The translations under genes were made by a program, and so were the position numbers. Below the pieces are notes generated by a model. The model was not told the origin of the DNA. It made no database searches and was given only the letters and a program-made list of their open reading frames with translations. Positions 52,419 through 60,936 of a stretch of DNA of 64,000 bases are shown in pieces. Origin of the DNA: G963717155 sp963717155 (GTDB lineage: Bacteria > Actinomycetota > Thermoleophilia > Gaiellales > JALYLC01); contig OY970326.1 in assembly GCA_963717155.1 (NCBI GenBank), positions 4,464,001-4,528,000 of the forward strand, read 5' to 3'. How positions within the stretch are numbered: the first letter of the stretch is position 1; each line of letters begins with the position of its first letter.

Positions 52419-53534
52419 TCAGGCGGAGGCGGTGACAGCGCTCGCGGCGCGCACCGCGTCGACGACCTCGGCCTGCTGCGACGCCCCGAGCGTCGGGAAC
52501 ATCGGGAGCGCGAGTCCCTCGCGCGCCGCTCGCTCCGTCACGGGCAGCGAGCCCTCGCGATAGCCGAGGTGCGCGAAGACCGGCTGCAGGTGCAGCGGAT
52601 GCCCGTAGTACACGGCCGCTCCGACGCCGCGCTCGCGGAGCGCGTCGACCAGCTCGTCGCGACGCGGCGTGCGCACGACGTACAGGTGGTAGATGTGCGT
52701 CGCTCCCGGCGCCGCGTACGGCAGCTCGACGGCCTCGCCGAGCCCGAGCTCGGCGTAGCGTGCGGCAACGCCTGCGCGCTGGAGGTTCCAGCCATCGACG
52801 AGCGGCGCGAGCTCGAGCAGCACCGCGGCCTGCAGCTCGTCGAGCCGCGAGTTGAAGCCGATCTGCTCGAACACGACCTTGTCCTTCGAGCCATGGAAGC
52901 GCAGGATCCGCGCGCGCTCCTCGACGCCCGCGTCGGAGGTCGCGATCAGACCGCCGTCGCCGAACGCGGGCAGGTTCTTGGTCGGGAAGAACGAGAACGT
53001 CGCAGCGTCGCCGAAGGCACCGCAGGGCGTGCCCCCGAGAGACGCGCCGAACGCCTGGGCGGCGTCCTCAACCAGGAACAGCCCGTGCCGGTCGCAGATC
53101 GCTCGCAGCGCCGGAACGTCTGCCGGGTGGCCAAAGAGGTGCACGGGAAGCAGTGCGCGCGTCCGCGGGCCCACGGCGGCCTCGGCGGCCTCGGGGTCGA
53201 GGCACAGGGTGTCCTCGCGCACGTCCGCGAACACCGGCACCCCGCCTGCCTGGACGATCGCCTCGGCAGTGGCGTAGAAGGTGTAGGCCGGGCAGATGAC
53301 CTCGTCGCCCGGCTCCAGCCCGAGCGCCTGCAGCGCGATCACGAGCGCGTCCGTGCCGTTCGCGACGCCCACGCCGTGTGCGGCGCCGACGCGTGCGGCG
53401 AGGTCGACCTCGGCCTCGCGCACCAGCGGGCCGAGAATGAACCGCCCCGAATCGATGACCTCGCCGATCCGGGACTTCACACGATCTGCGACCGCCGCCC
53501 ACTGGGCGGACGGATCCATGAGCGGTACAGGCAT
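52419..53534 (-). CDS. DegT/DnrJ sugar aminotransferase
   Basis: 371 aa. GVANGTDALVIALQALG, EVICPAYTFYATAEAIV, LVEDAAQAFGASLGG, and the PLP lysine in SFFPTKNLPAFGDGG near residue 186; GFNSRLDELQAAVLLE and VYYGHPLHLQPVFAHLGY also match the WbpE/PglE group. It should aminate a keto nucleotide sugar, most simply the UDP-4-keto sugar made by the WbpM-type enzyme two genes away. ATG start with TACCGT 7 bases upstream. Confidence 0.9.
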   Translation of the reverse strand: MPVPLMDPSAQWAAVADRVKSRIGEVIDSGRFILGPLVREAEVDLAARVGAAHGVGVANGTDALVIALQALGLEPGDEVICPAYTFYATAEAIVQAGGVPVFADVREDTLCLDPEAAEAAVGPRTRALLPVHLFGHPADVPALRAICDRHGLFLVEDAAQAFGASLGGTPCGAFGDAATFSFFPTKNLPAFGDGGLIATSDAGVEERARILRFHGSKDKVVFEQIGFNSRLDELQAAVLLELAPLVDGWNLQRAGVAARYAELGLGEAVELPYAAPGATHIYHLYVVRTPRRDELVDALRERGVGAAVYYGHPLHLQPVFAHLGYREGSLPVTERAAREGLALPMFPTLGASQQAEVVDAVRAASAVTASA

Positions 53535-53541
53535 GCGCCCG

Positions 53542-53547
53542 ACGGTA
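53542..53547 (-). promoter_or_regulatory. -10 box, leaderless promoter of the DegT gene
   Basis: TACCGT on the minus strand, 7-base gap to ATG 53534. Confidence 0.5.
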
Positions 53548-53575
53548 GCAAGGCGCTACCCGCCGGACGTCGAGC

Positions 53576-53791
53576 TCAGCTCTCCGCCCGCTCCATCACC
53601 GAGATTCCCCACGCCTTGCCGCTCGCGAACAGGGCCTCGGGATCGACGTCGTCGAGCCAGCCGAGGAAGTGCCGATCGGGGTTGTCGTCGGTCGAGCCGA
53701 ACACCGCGCTGCGGGCGTGCCGCGACGGCAGCTCCTCCTGCTCGGTGTCGCGCTCCTCGAGCGCTGGTCCTTCCGCGTATCCCTTGCCCAC
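53576..53791 (-). CDS. Small acidic protein of unknown function
   Basis: 71 aa from GTG 53791, which has TACCGT 6 bases upstream. Composition is acidic with DTEQEELPSRHARSAVFG in the first half and NPDRHFLGWLDDVDPEALF in the second. I recognise no domain. It shares an overlapping divergent promoter with the hydrolase gene. The clean promoter and protein-like composition argue that it is real. Confidence 0.6.
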   Translation of the reverse strand: MGKGYAEGPALEERDTEQEELPSRHARSAVFGSTDDNPDRHFLGWLDDVDPEALFASGKAWGISVMERAES

Positions 53792-53796
53792 ACGGA

Positions 53797-53803
53797 TACG
53801 GTA
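53797..53803. promoter_or_regulatory. Overlapping divergent -10 boxes on one palindrome
   Basis: TACGGT (53797-53802, plus) and TACCGT (53798-53803, minus) share five bases and sit on the palindrome CGGTACCG. Each is 6 bases from its start codon (ATG 53809 and GTG 53791). Confidence 0.5.
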
Positions 53804-53808
53804 CCGCG

Positions 53809-54657
53809 ATGGAGGCGGTCGAGCACGGGCGCGTGGCCGTCGAGGGAGGTCAGGTCGCCTACCGCGTGTACGGACACGGCTCGCGGGCGCTGCTCTGCCT
53901 GCACGGCGGCCCCGGCTGTCCGAGCTGGTATCTCGACTCGCTCGCCGACCTCGCCTCGGACGATCTACGCGTCGTGTTCTACGACCAGCTCGGCTGCGGC
54001 GACTCCGAGGCGCCCGACGACGTGTCACTGTGGACGCTCGAGCGCTTCGTCGGCGAGGTCGAGCAGGTGCGCTCGGCGCTCGACCTGGGACGCGTCGACC
54101 TGTTCGGCCACAGCTTCGGTGGGATGCTGGCGCAGGAGTGGGCGCTCCGGCACCCCGGCGAGCTGCGCACGCTGATCCTCGCGTCGACCACGTGCTCGAT
54201 CCCGGCGTTGCGTAGTGAGCTCGCGCGCCTCGTGGCCACGTTGCCGGACGACCAGCGCCGGGCGCTCGACGCGGGCGCTTCGGCGCCCGGCTACGCGGAG
54301 GCGCACGAGGAGTTCAGCCGTCGCCACCTGTGCCGCATCCCCTATCCCGAGCCGGTGCGCCGCGCGCTCGACGCGTTGGCCGCTCCGGTCTACACCCGCA
54401 TGTGGGGCCCGGACGGGTTCAAGGTCGAGGGAACGCTGGCCGACTGGGACATCTGCGAGTCGATCGACGCGATCCGCGCCTCCACGCTGATCACCGTGGG
54501 CGGTCACGACGAGGTGACGCCGGCCTGCGCCGAGCGCATCCGCGCGCGGATCGCCGGCAGCGAGCTCGTAGCGTTCCCGAGCTCGGCGCACCTCGCCCAC
54601 TGGGAGGAGCGCGGGGCGTTCATGGCCTGCGTCCGGGGGTTCCTCGCACATCACTGA
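53809..54657 (+). CDS. Alpha/beta hydrolase, proline-iminopeptidase-like
   Basis: 282 aa. Oxyanion block LLCLHGGPGCPSWYLD near residue 28, YDQLGCGDSEAP near 60, nucleophile elbow DLFGHSFGGMLAQEWALRHPG near 100 (Ser in G-H-S-F-G-G), the acid Asp in ITVGGHDEVTP near 225, and the His in SSAHLAHWEE near 262. H-G-G-P-G and D-Q-x-G-x-G-x-S are marks of proline iminopeptidases and related amidases. It may remove N-terminal proline from peptides. Seven bases ahead of the oxidase gene, so the two are likely cotranscribed. Confidence 0.88.
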   Translation: MEAVEHGRVAVEGGQVAYRVYGHGSRALLCLHGGPGCPSWYLDSLADLASDDLRVVFYDQLGCGDSEAPDDVSLWTLERFVGEVEQVRSALDLGRVDLFGHSFGGMLAQEWALRHPGELRTLILASTTCSIPALRSELARLVATLPDDQRRALDAGASAPGYAEAHEEFSRRHLCRIPYPEPVRRALDALAAPVYTRMWGPDGFKVEGTLADWDICESIDAIRASTLITVGGHDEVTPACAERIRARIAGSELVAFPSSAHLAHWEERGAFMACVRGFLAHH

Positions 54658-54664
54658 CGTTCGC

Positions 54665-56095
54665 GTGCCGGTCCCGGGTCTCGCGCGCAGCTGGTGGCTG
54701 CAGCAGGCGCTCGAGCGCGATCCCGGGCAGCCATGTCCGCCGCTCGACCATCCGGCGCGCGCGGACGTGTGCATCGTCGGCGGTGGCTACACCGGTCTCT
54801 GGACGGCGCTCGAGCTGCGACGACTCGCGCCCGACGTCTCCGTCGTCGTGCTCGAGGGCGACATCTGCGGCGGCGGAGCCTCGGGCCGCAACGGGGGCTT
54901 TGCGACGTCGTGGTGGGACGAGCTGCCGGAGCTCGAGGAGCGGTTCGGCGAGGAGCAGGCGCTCGTGCTCGCCGAGGCCAGCACACAGGCGATTCATCAG
55001 GTCGGGGCGTTCCACCACGAGCGCGGCATCCCCGGCTTCCGTCAGGCCGGCAACATCTCGATGGCGACGTGCCGCGCGCAGATCGGCCGCTGGCGCCCCA
55101 CGCTCGACGCGCTCGCGAGGGTCGGCCGGCCGGAGATGGCGCAGGAGCTCTCGGGAGACGAGATCCGCGGTCGCACGGGCTGCCCGCTCGCGCTCGCCGG
55201 AGTCCTGTATCCCGACGGGGCCACCGTGCAGCCGGCGCTGTACGCGCGGGGCCTGCGCTCCGCCGCGCTCGATGCCGGCGTCCGCATCTTCGAGCACACG
55301 CCGATGCTCGCGCTGCGTCGCGATCGTCCTGCGCTCATCGAGACGCCGCGTGGATCGGTCGAGTCCGACGTCGTGGTGCTCGCCACGAACGCGTGGCTCG
55401 CGCGCATCCCGGACCTGCGCCGGACGATCGTGCCGGTCGCCAGCTACATCGTGCTGACCGAGCCCGCGCCGGACCGGATCGCGCGCATCGGCTGGACAGG
55501 TGGCGAGGCGCTCGGCGATCAGCGGCTGCTCGTCCACTACACGCACGTGACCGGTGACGGCCGCATCGCGTTCGGGCGCGGCGGCGGTGCGATCGGAGCC
55601 CTCGGGCGCGTTCCGCGTGCGATGGAGCACGACCGCCGGACCGTCGACGTGGTCGCCCGCGACTTCCGCCGGTTCTTCCCCGAGCTCGCGGACCTCCGGC
55701 TGACGCACGCCTGGGGAGGCCCGATCGATCGGGCGCCGGGTCACCTGCCGTTCGCGGGAAGCCTCGACGGCGCGGGGCACATCCGCTACATCGCCGGCTA
55801 CTCCGGAAACGGCGTGGCGCCCTCGAGGCTCGGCGGTCGCCTGCTCGCGGCGCTGACGCTCGGGACGCGGGACGAGCTCGTCGCGACGGGCATCGCCGAC
55901 GGGCCTCCCGGCTACCTGCCGCCCGACCCGCTCCGCACGATCGGAGGAGTGCTGGTGCGTGGGGCCGTGCGTCGCGCCGAGGCTGCCGAGGAGCGCGAGC
56001 GTCGGCCCGACCCGATCTCGAGCGCCGCGCGCCGGCTCGTGTGGGCTACCACTCCGCGCGTGCTCGAGCCGCGGCTCTGGCGTCGCGCCGGCTGA
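54665..56095 (+). CDS. FAD-dependent amine oxidoreductase (DAO family, PuuB-like)
   Basis: 476 aa. FAD motif VCIVGGGYTGLWTALELRRL near residue 35, EGDICGGGASGRNGGF (the G-A-S-G-R-N-G-G of gamma-glutamylputrescine oxidases), VVVLATNAWLARIPDLRR, and near the C-terminus AWGGPIDRAPGHLPFAG and YIAGYSGNGVAPSRLGGR. It oxidises an amino group with release of H2O2; gamma-glutamylputrescine is a good candidate given the polyamine transporter operon 3 kb away. GTG start. Overlaps nudC convergently by 50 bases. Confidence 0.88.
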   Translation: MPVPGLARSWWLQQALERDPGQPCPPLDHPARADVCIVGGGYTGLWTALELRRLAPDVSVVVLEGDICGGGASGRNGGFATSWWDELPELEERFGEEQALVLAEASTQAIHQVGAFHHERGIPGFRQAGNISMATCRAQIGRWRPTLDALARVGRPEMAQELSGDEIRGRTGCPLALAGVLYPDGATVQPALYARGLRSAALDAGVRIFEHTPMLALRRDRPALIETPRGSVESDVVVLATNAWLARIPDLRRTIVPVASYIVLTEPAPDRIARIGWTGGEALGDQRLLVHYTHVTGDGRIAFGRGGGAIGALGRVPRAMEHDRRTVDVVARDFRRFFPELADLRLTHAWGGPIDRAPGHLPFAGSLDGAGHIRYIAGYSGNGVAPSRLGGRLLAALTLGTRDELVATGIADGPPGYLPPDPLRTIGGVLVRGAVRRAEAAEERERRPDPISSAARRLVWATTPRVLEPRLWRRAG

Positions 56096-56888
56096 GCGCG
56101 CCATGCCGCGCGTAGTGCCGCTCGAGGATCTGGCGGGCGATCGAGAGCGGAGGTGGCAGCGCGGGCAGATCATCGAGGTCGAACCAGCGCGCGTCCTCGA
56201 TCTCCTCGGGGTCGACGACGATCTCGCCCGACCGGTAGCGCGCCGTGAACCCGACCATCAGCTGTGACGGGAACGGCCAGGACTGCGACTTCGCGTAGCG
56301 CAGGCGATCGATCTCGACCCCGACCTCCTCGAGCACCTCGCGGTGAGCGCACTGCTCGAGCGACTCGCCCGGCTCGACGAAGCCCGCGAGCAGCGAGTAG
56401 CGGTTGACGGGCCAGTTCGCCCGCTTGCCGAGCAGCACACGGCGCCCGCCGTCGTGCACGAGGACGATCGCGCACGGTGAGATACGGGGATATGCGACAT
56501 CGCCACAGTTCGGGCACGTACGTCCGAGGTCGCTGCCGCCCCACTCGCGCGCCGTTCCGCAGACACCGCAGAAGCGCGTCGTGCGCGCGTAGTCGACGAG
56601 CTGCGTGGCGAGGCTCGCGGCCTGCCATGCGTCGCCGTCGAGCTCGACCGCGAGATCGCGCAGACCGACGACCGCATCAGCCTCAGCCGCCGGCTCTGCG
56701 TACACGGGCAGCGTGCCGAGCGCGCCCAGCTCGAACGACCCCGGCCCCGGCAGTCCGCGCCGGAGGCGGCGCGAGCCGACCTCTCCGTCGACCGCGACCG
56801 AGGAGCCGCGGGCGGGCACGATCAGGCCCTCGATCGAGGGAGCCTCGCTGACCACGCGCGGTGCTCGCTGGAAGCGGGAGGTGGTCAC
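56046..56888 (-). CDS. nudC: NADH pyrophosphatase / NAD-cap hydrolase (Nudix)
   Basis: 280 aa. Zinc site CGVCGTA near residue 122 and CPNCGDVAYPRISP near 140, then the Nudix box GFVEPGESLEQCAHREVLEE (continuing V-G-V) near 180 and the NudC-specific SQSWPFPSQLMVGF just after. Hydrolyses NAD(H) to NMN(H) and AMP, or removes NAD caps from RNA. GTG overlaps the stop of the lyase gene (GTGA). All family marks are present. Confidence 0.94.
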   Translation of the reverse strand: MTTSRFQRAPRVVSEAPSIEGLIVPARGSSVAVDGEVGSRRLRRGLPGPGSFELGALGTLPVYAEPAAEADAVVGLRDLAVELDGDAWQAASLATQLVDYARTTRFCGVCGTAREWGGSDLGRTCPNCGDVAYPRISPCAIVLVHDGGRRVLLGKRANWPVNRYSLLAGFVEPGESLEQCAHREVLEEVGVEIDRLRYAKSQSWPFPSQLMVGFTARYRSGEIVVDPEEIEDARWFDLDDLPALPPPLSIARQILERHYARHGALSRRDARAAARARAEW

Positions 56889-58390
56889 GCCGCTGCGAGC
56901 TCGCGTGCGCGTGCCAGCAGCACGGCCTCGGCCCTCTCGGCCTGCTCGCGCGCGCCGACGCTCCAGGCGAGGTCGGCGGCGAGGGTCGCCTCGAGGCCTG
57001 CGAGCATCGCATGCATGGCAGTCGGCGACGACGAGCCGGTCTGGAGCCGTGCCGCGGCGCACGCGGCCGGGTCGAGCGCGGCCTGCAGGACGTCCTCGCT
57101 GATCGCGACCGGGCGACCGATCGCGGCCTCGGCGGCCGCGGACAGGCGATCCGGGGTGAGCGCCGAGGGGGGATCGCCCGCGTCGACGAGGTCGCGGACC
57201 GCTCGTCCCACCACCTTGTGAGCACTTCGGTAGTCGAGGCCTCCCTCGAGCGCGAGGACGTCCGCCACGTCGGCGGCGGTCACGAAGCTCTCGCGCGCGA
57301 TCCGTGCGAAGCGGTCGGGATGCAGCTCGATGCCGTCGAGTACGGCTGCCGTCAACCGGGCCACGGCGACGGCCTCGTCGAGCGCTCGGGGCACGCTGCC
57401 GTTCAGCAGGTGGAAGTGGTCGGTACGCGCCGATCCGGTGTGCAGCGCGACGAGGGCAGCCGCGACGTCGCCTGCCGCCTGGCCGGCCTGTGTTCGCACC
57501 GCGGCGAGCGCGTACGGGTTCTTCTTCTGCGGCATCAGGGCGCTCGCGCGGCTGTGCGCGTCGGCGAGCTCGACGAGCCCGAACTCCTGGCTGGCGTAGA
57601 TCTCGAGGTCCTGCGCGAGCTCGCTCTGGTGGGTCGCCGCGATCGCGAGCGTCGCGAGCAGCTCGACGTACACGTCGGCCTGCCAGGCCGCATCCTTGGC
57701 GTGCTCGATGAGCCCCTCGCATCCGAGCAGCTCGGCAAGCCGGCCCCGGTCGAGCGACCAGCGCGAACCGGCGCTTCCGCCTGCGCCGGCAACGCTCAGC
57801 CCGAGCGAGCCGTAGCTGGCGCGGAGACGCTCGGCATCGCGAAGCGCCGGATACGCGTATGCGAGCAGCAGGTGACCGACGGTCGTCGGCTGCGCCGGCT
57901 GCAGGTAGGTGTAGTCGGCGGCGAGCGCCGTCTCGGTGTCGCGCGCGTGCCGTGCCAGCGCCGCGGCCTGATCGCCGAGGGCGTCGTACAGGTCGAGCGC
58001 CCGGGCTCGTGCCGTCAGGCGGAGGCCGACGCGGAACGCCTCGCGGCGCGGACGCCCCGCGCTCAACCAGCCTGCGGCCGAGCGACCGACGCGCCGCTCG
58101 AGCTCGGCCTCCCGCGCGTTGAAGGCGTCGCCGGCCGCGGGGTCCCAGGGGAACTCGTCGCCCGGGATCTCGTGGAGCTCGAGCAGCCCCAGCAGAAGCG
58201 CGCGCGCATCCTCGCCGTGGACGTCGCCCCCCTCGACGAGCGCGACCGCGTGCGCCAGGTCGGCGAGCGAGAGGCCGTGTGCGAGCCGCGGGCCGTGTGC
58301 GCTCTCGGCGGCGTAGGCGGCTGCCACGAGCTCGCCTGCGGCCCCGCCGCGCAGGCGCCCGCCGCGCCCCAGCTCCTCGACACCCGTCAC
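56885..58390 (-). CDS. Argininosuccinate-lyase-like protein (fumarase/aspartase superfamily)
   Basis: 501 aa. The superfamily loop is SRASALMPQKKNPYALAAVR near residue 300, and TYLQPAQPTTVGHLLLAYAY near 175 is the T-H-L-Q-x-A-Q-P region. Two departures: the His of T-H-L-Q is Tyr, and the usual N-terminal L-W-G-G-R start is absent, so it may not make arginine. The catalytic-loop Ser is kept. Other superfamily lyases are possible. GTG start; TACTCT 7 bases upstream; coupled to nudC. Confidence 0.75.
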   Translation of the reverse strand: MTGVEELGRGGRLRGGAAGELVAAAYAAESAHGPRLAHGLSLADLAHAVALVEGGDVHGEDARALLLGLLELHEIPGDEFPWDPAAGDAFNAREAELERRVGRSAAGWLSAGRPRREAFRVGLRLTARARALDLYDALGDQAAALARHARDTETALAADYTYLQPAQPTTVGHLLLAYAYPALRDAERLRASYGSLGLSVAGAGGSAGSRWSLDRGRLAELLGCEGLIEHAKDAAWQADVYVELLATLAIAATHQSELAQDLEIYASQEFGLVELADAHSRASALMPQKKNPYALAAVRTQAGQAAGDVAAALVALHTGSARTDHFHLLNGSVPRALDEAVAVARLTAAVLDGIELHPDRFARIARESFVTAADVADVLALEGGLDYRSAHKVVGRAVRDLVDAGDPPSALTPDRLSAAAEAAIGRPVAISEDVLQAALDPAACAAARLQTGSSSPTAMHAMLAGLEATLAADLAWSVGAREQAERAEAVLLARARELAAA

Positions 58391-58397
58391 GGTAAGG

Positions 58398-58403
58398 AGA
58401 GTA
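58398..58403 (-). promoter_or_regulatory. -10 box, leaderless promoter of the lyase-nudC unit
   Basis: TACTCT on the minus strand, 7-base gap to GTG 58390. Confidence 0.45.
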
Positions 58404-58412
58404 GTAGGGCGG

Positions 58413-58915
58413 TCACGGCAACCAGTGCGTGAAGGGCTCGGCGTGGCGGTCGGGGGTCTCCGGAAAGGGCTCGGCCGGGAAGCCGAGATGCAGGACGCCG
58501 ACGGGACGCACCTCGGCCGGGATCCCGAGCGTGCTCGGCGAAGGCCGGGCGGTCGAGCACGCCCGGCGTGCGCCAGAAGCTCGCGAGCCCGCGGGCACGT
58601 GCGGCCAGCATCGCGTTCTGCACCGCGCACGCGACCGCGGCGTAGTCCTCCTCGGCCTGGTGGAGATCGTCGCTGCGCTGCATGCCGACGACGACCGCGG
58701 TCGGCGAGCGGCGGAGCTTGACGTCGCCCGTGGTCTGGACGAGGCGCTCCAGCGTCTCGCTGTCCGACCACCCAGAACCGCCACGGCTCGGTCTCGTGGT
58801 GGTTCGGGGCCAGCACGGCAAGGTCCAGCAGCTCGCGCACCACGTCGTGCCCGACCGGCTCGGGCGTGAACGCCTTGAGCGTGCGTCGGCTGCGGATCGC
58901 CTCGTCTACATCCAC
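58413..58915 (-). CDS. Nitroreductase family protein (frameshifted)
   Basis: About 167 aa when joined. AIRSRRTLKAFTPEPV at the start gives the FMN-binding R-R-S/T; LAPNHHETEPWRFWVV follows. After a break near 58770 come ETLERLVQTTGDVKLRRSP, VVVGMQRSDD, YAAVACAVQNAMLAARARGL; after another near 58530, VRPVGVLHLGFPAE to the stop. All conserved nitroreductase parts are there. GTG 58915. Substrate unknown. Confidence 0.75.
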
Positions 58916-59171
58916 TCGGTAGGGCTCCCTCTGGCGGGCGGATCGGGTGCGCGCACCCCACGATATCTGGGAGTGCGCCTCCTTTACACGTCGCGTGACA
59001 GTCGCTACTTTCTCGAATCCAGAGGGGGCTCCTGCGCCGCCGACTGCACCTCAACCCCGTTCCCCGGAGGGCGCGCTGACCCGCGCGCACGCGTCGTCGA
59101 ACTCGAGTTGTCCTCCGGGAGCGGCTGGCCGGGCCCCGGCCGGCCGCTCTCGTGTACCTGCGAGTCGGTGA
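58916..59171. other. 256-base intergenic region between nitroreductase and potC
   Basis: No protein-like frame is seen on either strand. It holds the potC-end hairpin (59120-59148); nothing else is recognised. Confidence 0.5.
59120..59148 (-). terminator. GC-rich hairpin after potABCD operon
   Basis: Near-perfect inverted repeat (arms about 12 bp, one G-U pair, tight G/C loop) about 24 bases past the potC stop. No clear U-run follows, so the terminator type is uncertain. Confidence 0.5.
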
Positions 59172-60035
59172 TCAGCCGAGGCCGAGCCCTCCTGCGAGCG
59201 ACTCGGTCTCGCCGCTCGTGCCGCGGCTCCGTCGCAGGATGAGACCGGCGAGCACCAGCGCGAGGAGCGTCACGAGCAGCATCACCGACGCGAACGCGTT
59301 GAGCTTTGGCGTGATCCCGAAGCGCACGGCGGCGAAGACGAGGATCGGCCAGGTCTCCGTTGAGGGCCCGGCGGTGAACTGGCTGAGGACGTAGTCGTCG
59401 AACGAGAACGTGAAGCTCAGCAGGAAGCCTGCGAGGATGGCGGGCAGGAGGCGCGGCAGCGTGACCTGGCGGAACGTCGCGAGCGGCGCGGCGCCCAGGT
59501 CGAAGCTCGCCTCCTCGAGGGTCGAGCCCATGCCGACGAAGCGCGCCCGCACGATCAGCGTGACGAGCGAGATGCTGAACACCATGTGGGCGAGCATGAT
59601 CGCCACCCATCCCGGGCCGGGGATCAGGCGCCCGACGCGCTGGTGCGCCTGGACGAAGAAGATCAGCGAGGCGACCGCGATCACGATCTCGGGAACGACG
59701 AGCGTGAGGTACACGAGCACGTCGAACGGCGCGCGAGCCGCCTTGCGCATGCGCGCGAGCGCGAGGGCCGCGGCAGTGCCGAGAATCGTCGCGAACAACG
59801 ACGAGAGCAGCGCGATCTTGGCGCTCGTCTCGAGCGCCGACGTGTACTGGCTGTCGCCGAGCGCGTCGCCGAACCAGTGCGTCGTGAAGCCTGTCCAGAG
59901 ACCGACGTCGCGGTTCTTGTTGAACGCGTAGACGACCACGAGCACGATCGGGACGTACAGGAACAGGTACACGAAGCAGGCCCAGGCCGAGAGCAGCCGG
60001 CGTGCGCCGAGGTGTGCTCGCACGAAGCTAGGCAC
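59172..60035 (-). CDS. potC: Spermidine/putrescine ABC transporter, permease PotC
   Basis: 287 aa with six hydrophobic segments. YLFLYVPIVLVVVYAFNKNR at the first, then the EAA loop LEEASFDLGAAPLATFRQVTLP near residue 175 (split here by function, E-E-A at its start), and SFTFSFDDYVLSQFTAG. Type I importer permease. Its GTG start overlaps potB by 8 bases. Last gene of potABDC-order operon and followed by a hairpin. Confidence 0.92.
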   Translation of the reverse strand: MPSFVRAHLGARRLLSAWACFVYLFLYVPIVLVVVYAFNKNRDVGLWTGFTTHWFGDALGDSQYTSALETSAKIALLSSLFATILGTAAALALARMRKAARAPFDVLVYLTLVVPEIVIAVASLIFFVQAHQRVGRLIPGPGWVAIMLAHMVFSISLVTLIVRARFVGMGSTLEEASFDLGAAPLATFRQVTLPRLLPAILAGFLLSFTFSFDDYVLSQFTAGPSTETWPILVFAAVRFGITPKLNAFASVMLLVTLLALVLAGLILRRSRGTSGETESLAGGLGLG

Positions 60036-60936
60036 CGAACTGCTCCTCGCGCGTCGCGATCACGAGGTAGAGGATCACGAACGCCGACAGCACGAGCATG
60101 AGCGCGAGCGAGAGCGCCGAACCGAACGGCTGGTTCTGGGCGTCCAGGAAGTTGCTCGCGATGATCGAGCCGACGAACTGGAAGTTGCCGCCGCCGAGCA
60201 CCTCGGGCACCACGTACTCGCCGCACATCGGGATGAAGACCAGGAGCGTTCCCGTGATCAGCCCGGGCAGGGTCAGCCGGAGGGTGACCTGGCGGAACGC
60301 GCGCGTGGGCGTCGCCCCGAGATCCGTGGCGGCCTCGACGAGCGACCAGTCCATGCGCTCGAGCGACGCGTACACGGGCAGCACCAGCAGCGGCAGGTAG
60401 TTGTAGACGAGCCCGATGCCGATCGCCTTCCACGTGAACAGCACGTCGAAGCGCCCCACGAGACCGAGCGAGCGCAGCGCGCGCGCGAGGTAGCCCTGCG
60501 GGTCGAGGATCACGAGCCACGAGTACGTGCGAATCAGGAAGCTCGTGAGGAACGGGATCACGATCGCGACCAGCGCAAGCGACTTCTTGCCGCCCGTGAG
60601 GTAGCGCGCCATCCAGTAGGCGAGCGGATAGCCGAACAGGATCGTGAACAGCGTCCCGGCTCCGGCCATCACGAGCGTGTGCCAGAAGACGGTGTAGTAG
60701 AGGCTGTCGAAGACGCCGTGGAACGTCTCCGTGTGCACGCCGTAGTCGATCGCCCCGAACTGCGTGAGGCTCTGCCGCGCGAACGCGAACACGACGAGCA
60801 CCGCCATCGGCCCGAGGAAGAAGATCGTGAAGTACGCGAGTGCGGGCAGCGTCAGCCACCCGCTGTAGCGCGGTGCGAACCCGCGTCGCCGCCGGCCGGG
60901 TGGGCCGGCGGCGGGCGGGACTTCCACCTCTGCCAT
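60028..60936 (-). CDS. potB: Spermidine/putrescine ABC transporter, permease PotB
   Basis: 302 aa. A basic N-terminus, TM1 WLTLPALAYFTIFFLGPMAV, FLTSFLIRTYSWLVILDPQG, typical of PotB, and the EAA loop EAATDLGATPTRAFRQVTL near residue 210, then FIPMCGEYVVPEVLGG. ATG 60936 shares one base with the stop of potD (TGATG on the minus strand). Pairs with PotC in the membrane. Confidence 0.93.
   Translation of the reverse strand: MAEVEVPPAAGPPGRRRRGFAPRYSGWLTLPALAYFTIFFLGPMAVLVVFAFARQSLTQFGAIDYGVHTETFHGVFDSLYYTVFWHTLVMAGAGTLFTILFGYPLAYWMARYLTGGKKSLALVAIVIPFLTSFLIRTYSWLVILDPQGYLARALRSLGLVGRFDVLFTWKAIGIGLVYNYLPLLVLPVYASLERMDWSLVEAATDLGATPTRAFRQVTLRLTLPGLITGTLLVFIPMCGEYVVPEVLGGGNFQFVGSIIASNFLDAQNQPFGSALSLALMLVLSAFVILYLVIATREEQFGA

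Noticed and set aside
51171..54215. 1014-aa plus-strand open frame
   Set aside because: Low-complexity Arg/Glu/Ala sequence opposite dehydratase, methyltransferase and aminotransferase genes; no domain seen.
56889..57722. N-terminal extension of NudC
   Set aside because: Shadow of the lyase gene; GTG 56888 gives the normal NudC length.
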